Positions 1 through 6,351 of a stretch of 7,769 nucleotides of DNA are shown here, piece by piece. The position numbers and the translations under genes were made by a program. The stretch's first letter is position 1. Each line of letters opens with the position of its first letter. The notes beneath the pieces are model-generated. The model saw only the letters and a list, made by a program, of their open reading frames with translations. It was not told the DNA's origin and made no database searches. The stretch covers positions 1 through 7,769 of the forward strand of contig CALDGT010001124.1 of the NCBI GenBank assembly GCA_937942935.1, given 5' to 3'. Origin of the DNA: an uncultured Chloroflexota bacterium. GTDB lineage: Bacteria; Chloroflexota; Anaerolineae; Aggregatilineales; Phototrophicaceae.

Positions 1-35
1 GATAAATAATTCATACCAGAAACATCCTTTTTTAC

Positions 36-81
36 AAAAAAAGCCAAAGTTCAGTAGTGGCATGAATACTCATGCCACTAC
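36..81 (-). terminator. Probable intrinsic terminator of the tad-comF-hpf block
   Basis: GTAGTGGCATGA (54-65) and TCATGCCACTAC (70-81) form a perfect 12-bp stem with a 4-nt loop, beginning 15 nt after the hpf stop. On the minus strand seven T residues (42-36) follow, but 11 nt after the stem, further than in a textbook terminator, so efficiency is uncertain. No T-tract follows on the plus strand. Confidence 0.5.
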
Positions 82-95
82 AAGCTAGTTATCCA

Positions 96-710
96 TTATC
101 CCATTTTGGGTTCTAACACCCCGTAACCACCGCTATCGCGCCGATACAAGACATTAACCGTATTCGTTTCGCTATTCAAAAATACAAAGAATCGGTGTCC
201 GAGCAATTCCATTTGGTCAATTGCATCTTGTTCTGTCATGCCGACCATCAAAATCACCTTACGACGGACAATTTCAGCATCATCATCATATTCTGGTAAG
301 TTATTGATAATCACTGCGGGAAGTTCTTCGGCTGTTTCGAGTTCTTCACGGGTGGCATGATATTTGAAATGTTCTTCGCGGTCTCCACGACGAGATTTCT
401 TTTGTTTGCCCTTAAACCGTTCAATTTGCCGATACATTTTGTCTGCGGCTTCGTTGATGGCGGCGAGGGTCGCATCACGCCCATTCCCTTGTACAACCAC
501 TTCAGACCGTAAAATTGCCCCGCGTTCATGACGCAGGGTGATTTGAGCTGTTGTTAAATCTTCTCCCCGCTTGGTATTTCGGCGAGCAAGTTCTAGGCGA
601 ATATCTGAAATATTGGGCAGATACCGGTCTAGTTTGCCGACTTGTTCTTGTGCGTATTCCTCAATACCCGCTGTGATGGTCAAATTTTGTCCGTGTATAT
701 TCACGTTCAT
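96..710 (-). CDS. hpf: Long-form ribosome hibernation promoting factor (HPF/RaiA family)
   Basis: The 204-residue product has the two-domain layout of long HPF. An N-terminal S30AE domain (about residues 1-103, beginning MNVNIHGQNLTIT) binds the 30S decoding region, a charged linker spans about 104-145, and a C-terminal dimerisation domain (about 146-202) carries the family hallmarks QMELLGHRFFVF, VNVLYRR and GGYGVLEP. Long HPF is known to pair 70S ribosomes into inactive 100S dimers in stationary phase or stress; it is cytosolic. The ATG at 710 is supported by AAGGAG at 718-723 with a 7-nt spacer. The stop is TAA. It lies 62 nt after comF; that AT-rich gap shows no convincing promoter or terminator, so read-through from the tad-comF unit is possible, though a weak own promoter cannot be excluded. 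A comF-hpf neighbourhood is also known in streptococci. Identification is firm; co-regulation with the pilus is inference. Confidence 0.95.
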   Translation of the reverse strand: MNVNIHGQNLTITAGIEEYAQEQVGKLDRYLPNISDIRLELARRNTKRGEDLTTAQITLRHERGAILRSEVVVQGNGRDATLAAINEAADKMYRQIERFKGKQKKSRRGDREEHFKYHATREELETAEELPAVIINNLPEYDDDAEIVRRKVILMVGMTEQDAIDQMELLGHRFFVFLNSETNTVNVLYRRDSGGYGVLEPKMG

Positions 711-772
711 GCGGAGACTCCTTCAATAGAAAATGAATAAATTATTTTTTCGATTGCCTCATTTGGCTATCT

Positions 773-1480
773 TCATCGCTTATCAGAGGCACGGGTGATG
801 GTCATTCCAAGCACCAAACTTGCCTCTCCGTCTAATAAAGCTCCCGCACACTCACTGAGTGTTGCGCCTGTCGTCAATACGTCATCAACGATTACAACTA
901 TTTTACCCCGAATTTGCTCAGATTGTGCCTTAAAAACATTGTGCATATTGTCTTGACGTTCTTTGGCAGATAATCCGACTTGTGAGGTTGTCTCTTTGGT
1001 GCGGATGAGCGCATCGGGCTGGTAGGGCAAATTTACTTGTTGGGCAAACGCTTGGGCAATTAACCCCGCTTGGTTATAACCGCGTTTTGCCAGTTTTTTG
1101 GGGTGCATGGGGACAGTAGTGACGATATCGGGTTGCCAATCTAGTTCCCCAAAAATGGTCGCTAATCGTATAGCGAGCAGAGGGGCTAATTGTGTTTGGC
1201 GCAAATATTTGAGGTTATGAAGCGCCTCGCGCACAATATCGGTATGTATGGCACTACTGACTACAGGGAAATGATTATCGAGTTCAATTTGTTTTGCGGA
1301 TAACGGATAGGTTTGGAGTAGGGTGGTGCAATCATCACACCAGCCAATATCCACCCGCCCACAGTTGCCACAACGTGGCGGGAAAAGCAAATCGAGACCC
1401 CATTGACTGATTTGGCGAATAGCCAAAAAAAGCCCAGCAGGGGTTTGCGGGGCTTCTTGATTGATTTCGAGTGAGGGCAT
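773..1480 (-). CDS. comF: ComF family protein, predicted phosphoribosyltransferase
   Basis: The 235-residue product is a standard-length ComF/ComFC (GntX-like) protein. A four-cysteine zinc-binding knuckle lies near the N-terminus (C37, C40, C48, C51: CGNC and CDDC). The family block VPMHPKKLAKRGYNQA is at about 123-138, TSQVGLSAKER at about 165-175, and the PRPP-binding loop VVIVDDVLTTGAT at about 195-207. ComF proteins are cytosolic and required for uptake of single-stranded transforming DNA in several bacteria, with the ComFA helicase as known partner; their enzymatic substrate is unclear. I chose the ATG at 1480 because GGAGG sits 5 nt upstream. A four-codon longer reading starts from TTG at 1492 with no ribosome binding site in front. 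The start is 24 nt after the tadC stop, implying co-transcription with the Tad genes. No comFA, comEA or comEC lies in the window. Family assignment is firm; a role in competence here is inference. Confidence 0.93.
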   Translation of the reverse strand: MPSLEINQEAPQTPAGLFLAIRQISQWGLDLLFPPRCGNCGRVDIGWCDDCTTLLQTYPLSAKQIELDNHFPVVSSAIHTDIVREALHNLKYLRQTQLAPLLAIRLATIFGELDWQPDIVTTVPMHPKKLAKRGYNQAGLIAQAFAQQVNLPYQPDALIRTKETTSQVGLSAKERQDNMHNVFKAQSEQIRGKIVVIVDDVLTTGATLSECAGALLDGEASLVLGMTITRASDKR

Positions 1481-1485
1481 TACTG

Positions 1486-1490
1486 CCTCC
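1486..1490 (-). promoter_or_regulatory. Ribosome binding site deciding the comF start
   Basis: GGAGG on the minus strand, 5 nt before the ATG at 1480. It lies inside the codons of the longer TTG-started reading (1492), which makes that longer reading unlikely. Confidence 0.75.
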
Positions 1491-1504
1491 AAGTTGATGT
1501 GTTA

Positions 1505-2431
1505 TTAGAATACACTGCTCACACTAGAAGCCATCACCTGCAAAACGGCTGGACCCAAAAGCACAATCCAGATAGATGGGAAGATGAGCAATACCATAGG
1601 AATCATCATCTTAACAGGCGCTTGTTGGGCTTTTTCTTGGGCGCGTTGACGGCGTTTAGTACGCATTTGGTCAGATTGTACCCGTAAAATAGTAGACATA
1701 CTCACACCGAGTTGGTCGGCTTGAATGATAGCGGCTGTGAATGAGTTTACATCTGGAACATCCATACGTGCCGCCATATCGCGCAGGGCTTCACGACGTA
1801 ATTTACCTAGTTGAATTTCGCGCAATACCCGCCCGAATGCGAGTGAAAGCTGGTTATCCCATTTTTCGTATACTTTGCCCATCGCCATATCGAAACCGAG
1901 ACCTGCTTCTACGCAGATAACTAATAAGTCAAGCGCATCTGGTAAGGCTTTGATAATTTCATTTTGGCGTTTTTTAATTTTGCTATTCACCTGTGACATG
2001 GGTAAGGCATACCCAATCGCCGCACCACCAACAGCATATAGCATTGCATTTAGAAAGGGTTGTTTTTGAATGACGAAACCAAAAATAGCACCGCCAACAC
2101 CTAATAAAATGGTGAAAACAATCCGTTGTAAAAAGAATGCACTAGGGTCTGCATTCATCCCTGCAATTTCAAGTTTGCGCCGTGTGGCTTCAAGTTGTTT
2201 CTGTGGCGTAAATCTAACGACAATTCTCGCCAAGCCCTTCATGATAGGCACAAGCACACGTTCTTTGAACGAAATAGATAATTCGACTTCTTCGAGCGAT
2301 TCTGGTAATTCTCGTTCACCGTATTGTGCTAAACGTTCTTGAAGCGGGTCTACATTGCGGTCTTCGCGCAGACCAATATAAACCATTACAGCAATGATAA
2401 TTAATGCACCAATAACTAATACTGCAACCAT
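1505..2431 (-). CDS. tadC: Tad pilus inner-membrane platform protein TadC (type II secretion F-domain)
   Basis: The 308-residue product has one N-terminal membrane segment (about 2-20), a cytoplasmic stretch, two membrane segments (about 102-121 and 127-146), a T2SSF domain (about 160-295) and a final hydrophobic segment (about 274-298). The motif LPDALDLLVICVEAGLGF at about 163-180 is typical of TadC. The region ADQLGVSMSTILRVQSDQMR (238-257) is also characteristic, followed by a very basic RTKRRQRAQEKAQ patch. TadC pairs with TadB to form the platform on which the CpaF ATPase assembles Flp pilin. The ATG at 2431 is preceded by AGGG at 2441-2444 (9-nt spacer), and the gene follows tadB by 18 nt. 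It is the last tad gene in the block. In many loci tadD or the tadE/F pseudopilin genes come next; here comF does. Length and domain order are normal for the family. Confidence 0.94.
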   Translation of the reverse strand: MVAVLVIGALIIIAVMVYIGLREDRNVDPLQERLAQYGERELPESLEEVELSISFKERVLVPIMKGLARIVVRFTPQKQLEATRRKLEIAGMNADPSAFFLQRIVFTILLGVGGAIFGFVIQKQPFLNAMLYAVGGAAIGYALPMSQVNSKIKKRQNEIIKALPDALDLLVICVEAGLGFDMAMGKVYEKWDNQLSLAFGRVLREIQLGKLRREALRDMAARMDVPDVNSFTAAIIQADQLGVSMSTILRVQSDQMRTKRRQRAQEKAQQAPVKMMIPMVLLIFPSIWIVLLGPAVLQVMASSVSSVF

Positions 2432-2449
2432 ACTGTTACACCCTCATCA

Positions 2450-3463
2450 CTAAATTTCAATATCAACGATTTTTTGGATGAGCGCCGTACCGATGCCAAT
2501 CAGCGCCAAACCGACAGCCAACATGGGCCACCCGCACGCACGATTTTCAAACATCCGTCCCATATAACCCGGATTAATAGCATTCAGGAACATCGCCAAC
2601 ACAATCGGCAAAAAGCTAATCAGATAACCTGTAATCCGACCTTGAGAGGTGAGGACTCGGATTTCACCTTTCAGCTTAATCCGTTCACGGATAGTTGCGC
2701 CGATGACTTCGAGGATTTCGGTTAAGTTACCACCGACTTCGCGTTGAATATTGACGGCGGTGATGACCAAATCGAGGTCTTCACTTTCGACACGTTCTAA
2801 TAAATGTTCAAATGCGTCTGTGAGGTCAATGCCTAACTGAACTTCTTGCACAACACGTCTAAATTCAGTTTGTGTAGGTTCACCAGCATCTTTGGCGACA
2901 GCTTCCATCGCTTGCAAAACGCTATACCCAGAACGCAACGCATTCACCCATAAACCAAGTGTATCTGGTAATTGTTGTTCAAAGGCGATGAGGCGTTTCG
3001 CTATTGCCCGCGAGACATAAATACGTGGGGCAAAGAAGCCCATAAATCCAGCGATAACAGAGAAGATGGGGTCGCCACTGAATAATACAAAGTATCCCAA
3101 TGAGAACCCGCCAATAACGCCTACGATATGCAATGTAGCAAATTCTGCGACAGTGAGCTTAAGGTCTGCACGAGCCAATTGCCTACGCCATTTTTGCCCA
3201 AATTTTCGCTTTTTAAGCACATTATCAATGGCATCTAACCCGCCTTTGCGCTTTTTATCGGCATCGGATGTCGTTATTTCCGAATTGGCTTCTGCTGAAT
3301 TGAGAAATGACTCAAATTCATTGAGTGATGTGGCTTGGTTGAGCCGTTGCTCAACCAAATCACCTTCTGAGCGTGCGCTGATGACGGCGACAATGATGAT
3401 GACAAATACTGCCAGCATTGCGCCGCCTAAAATAAGCAATTGTTCTGGGGCTAGTCCTAGCAT
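2450..3463 (-). CDS. tadB: Tad pilus inner-membrane platform protein TadB (type II secretion F-domain)
   Basis: The 337-residue product begins with a membrane segment (about 8-29). A polar region (30-100) with a Lys/Arg-rich stretch follows, then two membrane segments (about 108-128 and 132-148), the T2SSF domain (about 160-290; QQLPDTLGLWVNALRSGYS and IQREVGGNLTEILEVI are clear family signatures) and C-terminal membrane segments (about 277-296 and 311-330). The end, KIVDIEI, is a conserved TadB tail. It is the membrane partner of TadC, coupling ATP hydrolysis by CpaF to pilin extraction. The ATG at 3463 has GAGAGGA at 3470-3476, a strong site 6 nt upstream. The gap to cpaF is 17 nt, so the two are surely co-transcribed. 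The stop is TAG. I see no unusual feature. The TadB rather than TadC assignment rests on the tail, the long N-terminal cytoplasmic region and gene order. Confidence 0.95.
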   Translation of the reverse strand: MLGLAPEQLLILGGAMLAVFVIIIVAVISARSEGDLVEQRLNQATSLNEFESFLNSAEANSEITTSDADKKRKGGLDAIDNVLKKRKFGQKWRRQLARADLKLTVAEFATLHIVGVIGGFSLGYFVLFSGDPIFSVIAGFMGFFAPRIYVSRAIAKRLIAFEQQLPDTLGLWVNALRSGYSVLQAMEAVAKDAGEPTQTEFRRVVQEVQLGIDLTDAFEHLLERVESEDLDLVITAVNIQREVGGNLTEILEVIGATIRERIKLKGEIRVLTSQGRITGYLISFLPIVLAMFLNAINPGYMGRMFENRACGWPMLAVGLALIGIGTALIQKIVDIEI

Positions 3464-3480
3464 CGCTTATCCTCTCAACA

Positions 3481-4899
3481 TTAACGGCGCGAGCCGATAC
3501 CGAAAATGGATGGGGGCAGGTGGATACCTGCATCTTCAATTCGTTCATAGAATTTGGGGCGAATCCCCGTTGGGCGAATCCGTCCAATGATTTTGCCACC
3601 TTCGTAACCAGTTTGTTCAAATTCAAAAATATCGGACATGGTAATCATTTCACCTTCCATGCCTTGTACTTCTGTGATGAACAAAATACGGCGTGACCCA
3701 TCGCGCAAGCGTTGTTGTTGGCAAATGACATCAATTGCAGAAGCGATTTGCTCACGAATAGCGCGTACAGGCAAGTCCATCCCCGCCATTAGGCACATGA
3801 CTTCCAACCGCGAAACAGAGTCACGCGGGGTATTGGCGTGGAGAGTGGTTAAAGAACCATCGTGACCGGTATTCATCGCTTGGAGCATGTCCAATGCCTC
3901 ACCACCACGACATTCCCCAACGATGATGCGTTCAGGACGCATACGGAGGCAGTTGATAACTAAGTGTTGGATGGTAATTTCGCCTTTGCCTTCAATATTG
4001 GATGGGCGACTTTCGAGTGGGACAACATGTTCCTGTTGTAATTGTAATTCTGCCGCATTTTCAACGGTGATGATGCGTTCATCATTTGGGATGAAACTAG
4101 ATAACACATTGAGTAGGGTAGTCTTGCCAGAACCAGTCCCGCCCGACACAACCGCATTCAGACGACCAATGACACATGCCCGTAAAAATTCGGCGATTTC
4201 TTGTGTCATTGACCCAAAACGAATGAGGTCATTGACAGTGAGAGGGCTTTTGGAGAATTTACGGATGGTGATGGTTGGACCGCACAGCGCAATCGGACGG
4301 ATGACTACGTTCACCCGCGAGCCATCTGGAAGGCGAGCATCTACCAATGGTGAACTTTCGTCTACACGCCGACCCAGTGGTGATACGATGCGGTCAATCA
4401 CCCGCAAAACGTGTTCATCACTATCGAATGTGATATTTGTGCGCGAAAGTTGCCCTTTACGTTCTGCGAAAATCATACGGGGTCCATTGACCATGATTTC
4501 CGATACACTTTCATCATCAAGTAATGGTTCGATTGGACCAAAACCAAGAATATCATCTACGATTGCTTCAAATAAGCGTTGGCGCTCATTACGAGATAAC
4601 ACCATGCTTTCTTCTGCCAAAATAGAGTTGAATAATTCTTCGATGTGACGACGGATTTCATCTTTTTTGCTGGTATCCATCGTTTGGTCAAATTCCATCA
4701 GCAATTTTTGTTGAACGCGCGATTTCAAATCGGCGTAATTGCTATTGCCTTTAGGCGCATTGGGATTATTGGGATTTGGACGATTTGCCCCAGTGGGGTT
4801 TGGTTTTGGTGTTGATGCAGGAGGGCGTTCTCCCCCGCCACCACTATTTCCACCACCCTGTGGTGGTGTATTACCAATTTTTTTAAGTAACGAACCCAT
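3481..4899 (-). CDS. cpaF: Tad pilus assembly ATPase CpaF/TadA (type II/IV secretion ATPase)
   Basis: The 472-residue hexameric secretion ATPase powers Flp pilus extension (and, in some relatives, retraction) from the cytoplasmic face. Residues about 11-56 form a low-complexity Gly/Pro/Asn linker. A helical N-domain follows (about 56-160; FGPIEPLLDDESVSEIMVNGP at 120-140 is a CpaF hallmark). The ATPase core has Walker A GGTGSGKTT (253-261, K259), the Asp-box region TVENAAELQLQQE (278-290), Walker B RIIVGECRGGEALDML (324-339, E329) and the His box SLTTLHAN (349-356). The conserved AIREQIASAID segment follows at about 380-390. In the Asp box the usual Glu-Asp pair reads Glu-Asn (E280, N281). 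The ATG at 4899 is backed by GGAG at 4907-4910, 7-nt spacer. The gene stands 100 nt after tadZ, a gap holding a hairpin, and 17 nt before tadB. Identification is very secure. Confidence 0.97.
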   Translation of the reverse strand: MGSLLKKIGNTPPQGGGNSGGGGERPPASTPKPNPTGANRPNPNNPNAPKGNSNYADLKSRVQQKLLMEFDQTMDTSKKDEIRRHIEELFNSILAEESMVLSRNERQRLFEAIVDDILGFGPIEPLLDDESVSEIMVNGPRMIFAERKGQLSRTNITFDSDEHVLRVIDRIVSPLGRRVDESSPLVDARLPDGSRVNVVIRPIALCGPTITIRKFSKSPLTVNDLIRFGSMTQEIAEFLRACVIGRLNAVVSGGTGSGKTTLLNVLSSFIPNDERIITVENAAELQLQQEHVVPLESRPSNIEGKGEITIQHLVINCLRMRPERIIVGECRGGEALDMLQAMNTGHDGSLTTLHANTPRDSVSRLEVMCLMAGMDLPVRAIREQIASAIDVICQQQRLRDGSRRILFITEVQGMEGEMITMSDIFEFEQTGYEGGKIIGRIRPTGIRPKFYERIEDAGIHLPPSIFGIGSRR

Positions 4900-4941
4900 A
4901 CAAAAACTCCATCATCTCTTACATTACTAAACTGGGGTGAT

Positions 4942-4966
4942 TTGTGGGGAATTTATTTCCCCACAA
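4942..4966 (+). terminator. Hairpin in the tadZ-cpaF gap, terminator-like only on the plus strand
   Basis: TTGTGGGGAA (4942-4951) pairs perfectly with TTCCCCACAA (4957-4966) around a 5-nt loop, a 10-bp stem with four consecutive G-C pairs. On the plus strand TGC and seven T residues (4970-4976) follow, the form of an intrinsic terminator. On the minus strand, along which all genes run, the stem is preceded by an A-run and followed by no T-tract, so operon transcription should pass. It may block antisense transcription, or act as an RNA processing or stability hairpin upstream of cpaF. Confidence 0.55.
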
Positions 4967-4999
4967 TGCTTTTTTTAATAGTATAACCGAAAAATTGGA

Positions 5000-6340
5000 T
5001 TAACGTCCCAATAGACCGGCAATCCCACTCTTGCTTTTCTTTTTAGTATCTTCGGTCGTCTCTTTTTCGGATTCAGGGTCGGTCATCAGCTCTGCATAGA
5101 GTGAGTCGGCGAGTCCATGTAATTGTTTGATGAGTGGTTTATTGACATCGCGGTCAGACCCAATGAATGGTACACCACGATTAATCGCCGCCAAAACCAG
5201 CCGTTCATCAATAAATGGCAAAATACCAACAACATTGCGTTTGAGGTAACTTTGGAATTTTTCGGGCGGGATAGTTGGCGTTTTTGAGCCTTTGCGCTCT
5301 TCCATCACTTTATTGAGAACAATTGCAGTTTTTTCTGGTGGAAAACCTGCTTGGTCAAATAAATCCAAGACAAAGCGCATATTTTTTGCAGAGACGAGGG
5401 TTGGTGTCCCAACCAATAATACTCGTGTCGCATGTTCTAAGATATTTGATAGGGTAGAGTCGAGTCGCGCACCAGTATCTACGACCACAAAATCATAACT
5501 CCCACGCACTTTTTGAATGATGGTCGAAATTGTTTCTGGGCGTTCCCATATCGCATCTGCAAATTCAGGGCGAGTGGGACCTGTTAGCACTTTAAGTCCA
5601 CTATCATGAGTGGCAACGATATTTTCAAATAACTCTGTATCAAGGTCGTTTACATCTTCTGCGACTTCTGTGATGGTAGATTGTGGTGTTAGGTTAAGAA
5701 ATGTGCCAACATCCGCAAATTGCAAATCGGCATCAATCAACAATACTTTCACATCTTCTTTCATCAAACCAGAAGCCAAACTTGTTGCAATGGTTGTTTT
5801 TCCGACCCCACCAACAGGGCTATAAACAACAATTACATGACCTGCACGCTCACCCTCTACCGTCTCTTCTTTTCCAAAGATGGCGCTAATATTAGCGCCA
5901 CCTTTTTCTAAGTCATCGTGAAATGTACGGGTGGGTTCATGTTTTTTATATACGGTGCGGACGGTGTTATACATTTCGTCCATGTTAATGGGTTTGGTCA
6001 AGAAGTCTTTTGCACCTGCACCCATTGCCCGCCGATAGTAGTCGGAATCATTTTGCACCGACATAATGATAATCGCAGAACGTGGGACTTGGCGTGTGAT
6101 AATTTCGGTTGCCTGCAAACCATCCATATCGGGCATATTGATGTCCATGATGATAATATCTGGTTTGTGTTGTTTGGCAAATTCAACACCTTCGCGTCCT
6201 GTGCCTGCTGTGCCAATCACCTTAAAATCTTGCTCAAATCCGAGCAATTTTTTTATGTTTTCTCGGTTTTCTGGAATATCATCTACCAATAAGATGGAGA
6301 TGATATTCTTTTCTGATTGTGATGATTTTTTGCCACCCAT
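5000..6340 (-). CDS. cpaE: Response-regulator receiver / ParA-MinD-like ATPase, Tad pilus localisation protein CpaE/TadZ
   Basis: The 446-residue product carries an N-terminal receiver domain (about 14-132). Its phosphorylation residues are all present: acidic pair D20/D21, phospho-acceptor D66 in IIIMDINMPDMDG, S94 and K116 in the KP motif. A linker (about 133-166) leads to a ParA/MinD-type ATPase (about 167-415) with P-loop SPVGGVGKTT (174-183, K181), Walker A'-like LLIDADLQFADVG (200-212) and switch region FVVVDTGARLD (284-294). TadZ/CpaE proteins place the Tad machine in the cell and recruit the other components. The classical MinD signature lysine before the glycine pair is V176 here, as in many TadZ proteins. 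The tail is charged (about 421-438) and ends in a short apolar GIAGLLGR. The ATG at 6340 has AAGG at 6350-6353 (9-nt spacer), which overlaps the cpaB stop codon; the gap is 11 nt. No cognate histidine kinase lies in the window. Confidence 0.93.
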   Translation of the reverse strand: MGGKKSSQSEKNIISILLVDDIPENRENIKKLLGFEQDFKVIGTAGTGREGVEFAKQHKPDIIIMDINMPDMDGLQATEIITRQVPRSAIIIMSVQNDSDYYRRAMGAGAKDFLTKPINMDEMYNTVRTVYKKHEPTRTFHDDLEKGGANISAIFGKEETVEGERAGHVIVVYSPVGGVGKTTIATSLASGLMKEDVKVLLIDADLQFADVGTFLNLTPQSTITEVAEDVNDLDTELFENIVATHDSGLKVLTGPTRPEFADAIWERPETISTIIQKVRGSYDFVVVDTGARLDSTLSNILEHATRVLLVGTPTLVSAKNMRFVLDLFDQAGFPPEKTAIVLNKVMEERKGSKTPTIPPEKFQSYLKRNVVGILPFIDERLVLAAINRGVPFIGSDRDVNKPLIKQLHGLADSLYAELMTDPESEKETTEDTKKKSKSGIAGLLGR

Positions 6341-6351
6341 ATTTTTTTACC

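Noticed and set aside
27..43. Short A/T hairpin (C, six T, loop, six A, G) left of the main hpf terminator stem
   Set aside because: The stem is nearly all A-T pairs and simply joins two homopolymer runs; it is better explained as the T-tract region of the terminator.
711..772. Possible separate promoter for hpf
   Set aside because: The gap is AT-rich and TAATTT (743-738) resembles a -10 box, but no acceptable -35 lies at 16-18 bp, so I did not list it.
1481..1492. Extended comF start at TTG 1492
   Set aside because: No ribosome binding site precedes it, while GGAGG lies correctly before the ATG at 1480.
3066..3590. Plus-strand open frame (174 codons) opposite tadB and the cpaF end
   Set aside because: It spans the junction of two real genes on the other strand, has no family motifs, and its composition is that of a shadow frame.
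3887..4648. Long plus-strand open frame (253 codons) opposite cpaF
   Set aside because: It is fully antisense to an unmistakable ATPase gene. Its translation is Ser/Arg/Thr/Pro-rich with no recognisable domain, as expected from the mirror of a conserved coding frame.
4739..4930. Plus-strand open frame with a Gly/Pro-rich product, ending just before the 4942-4966 hairpin
   Set aside because: Tempting as the gene the reversed hairpin would terminate, but it merely mirrors the low-complexity head of CpaF and shows no separate coding signature.
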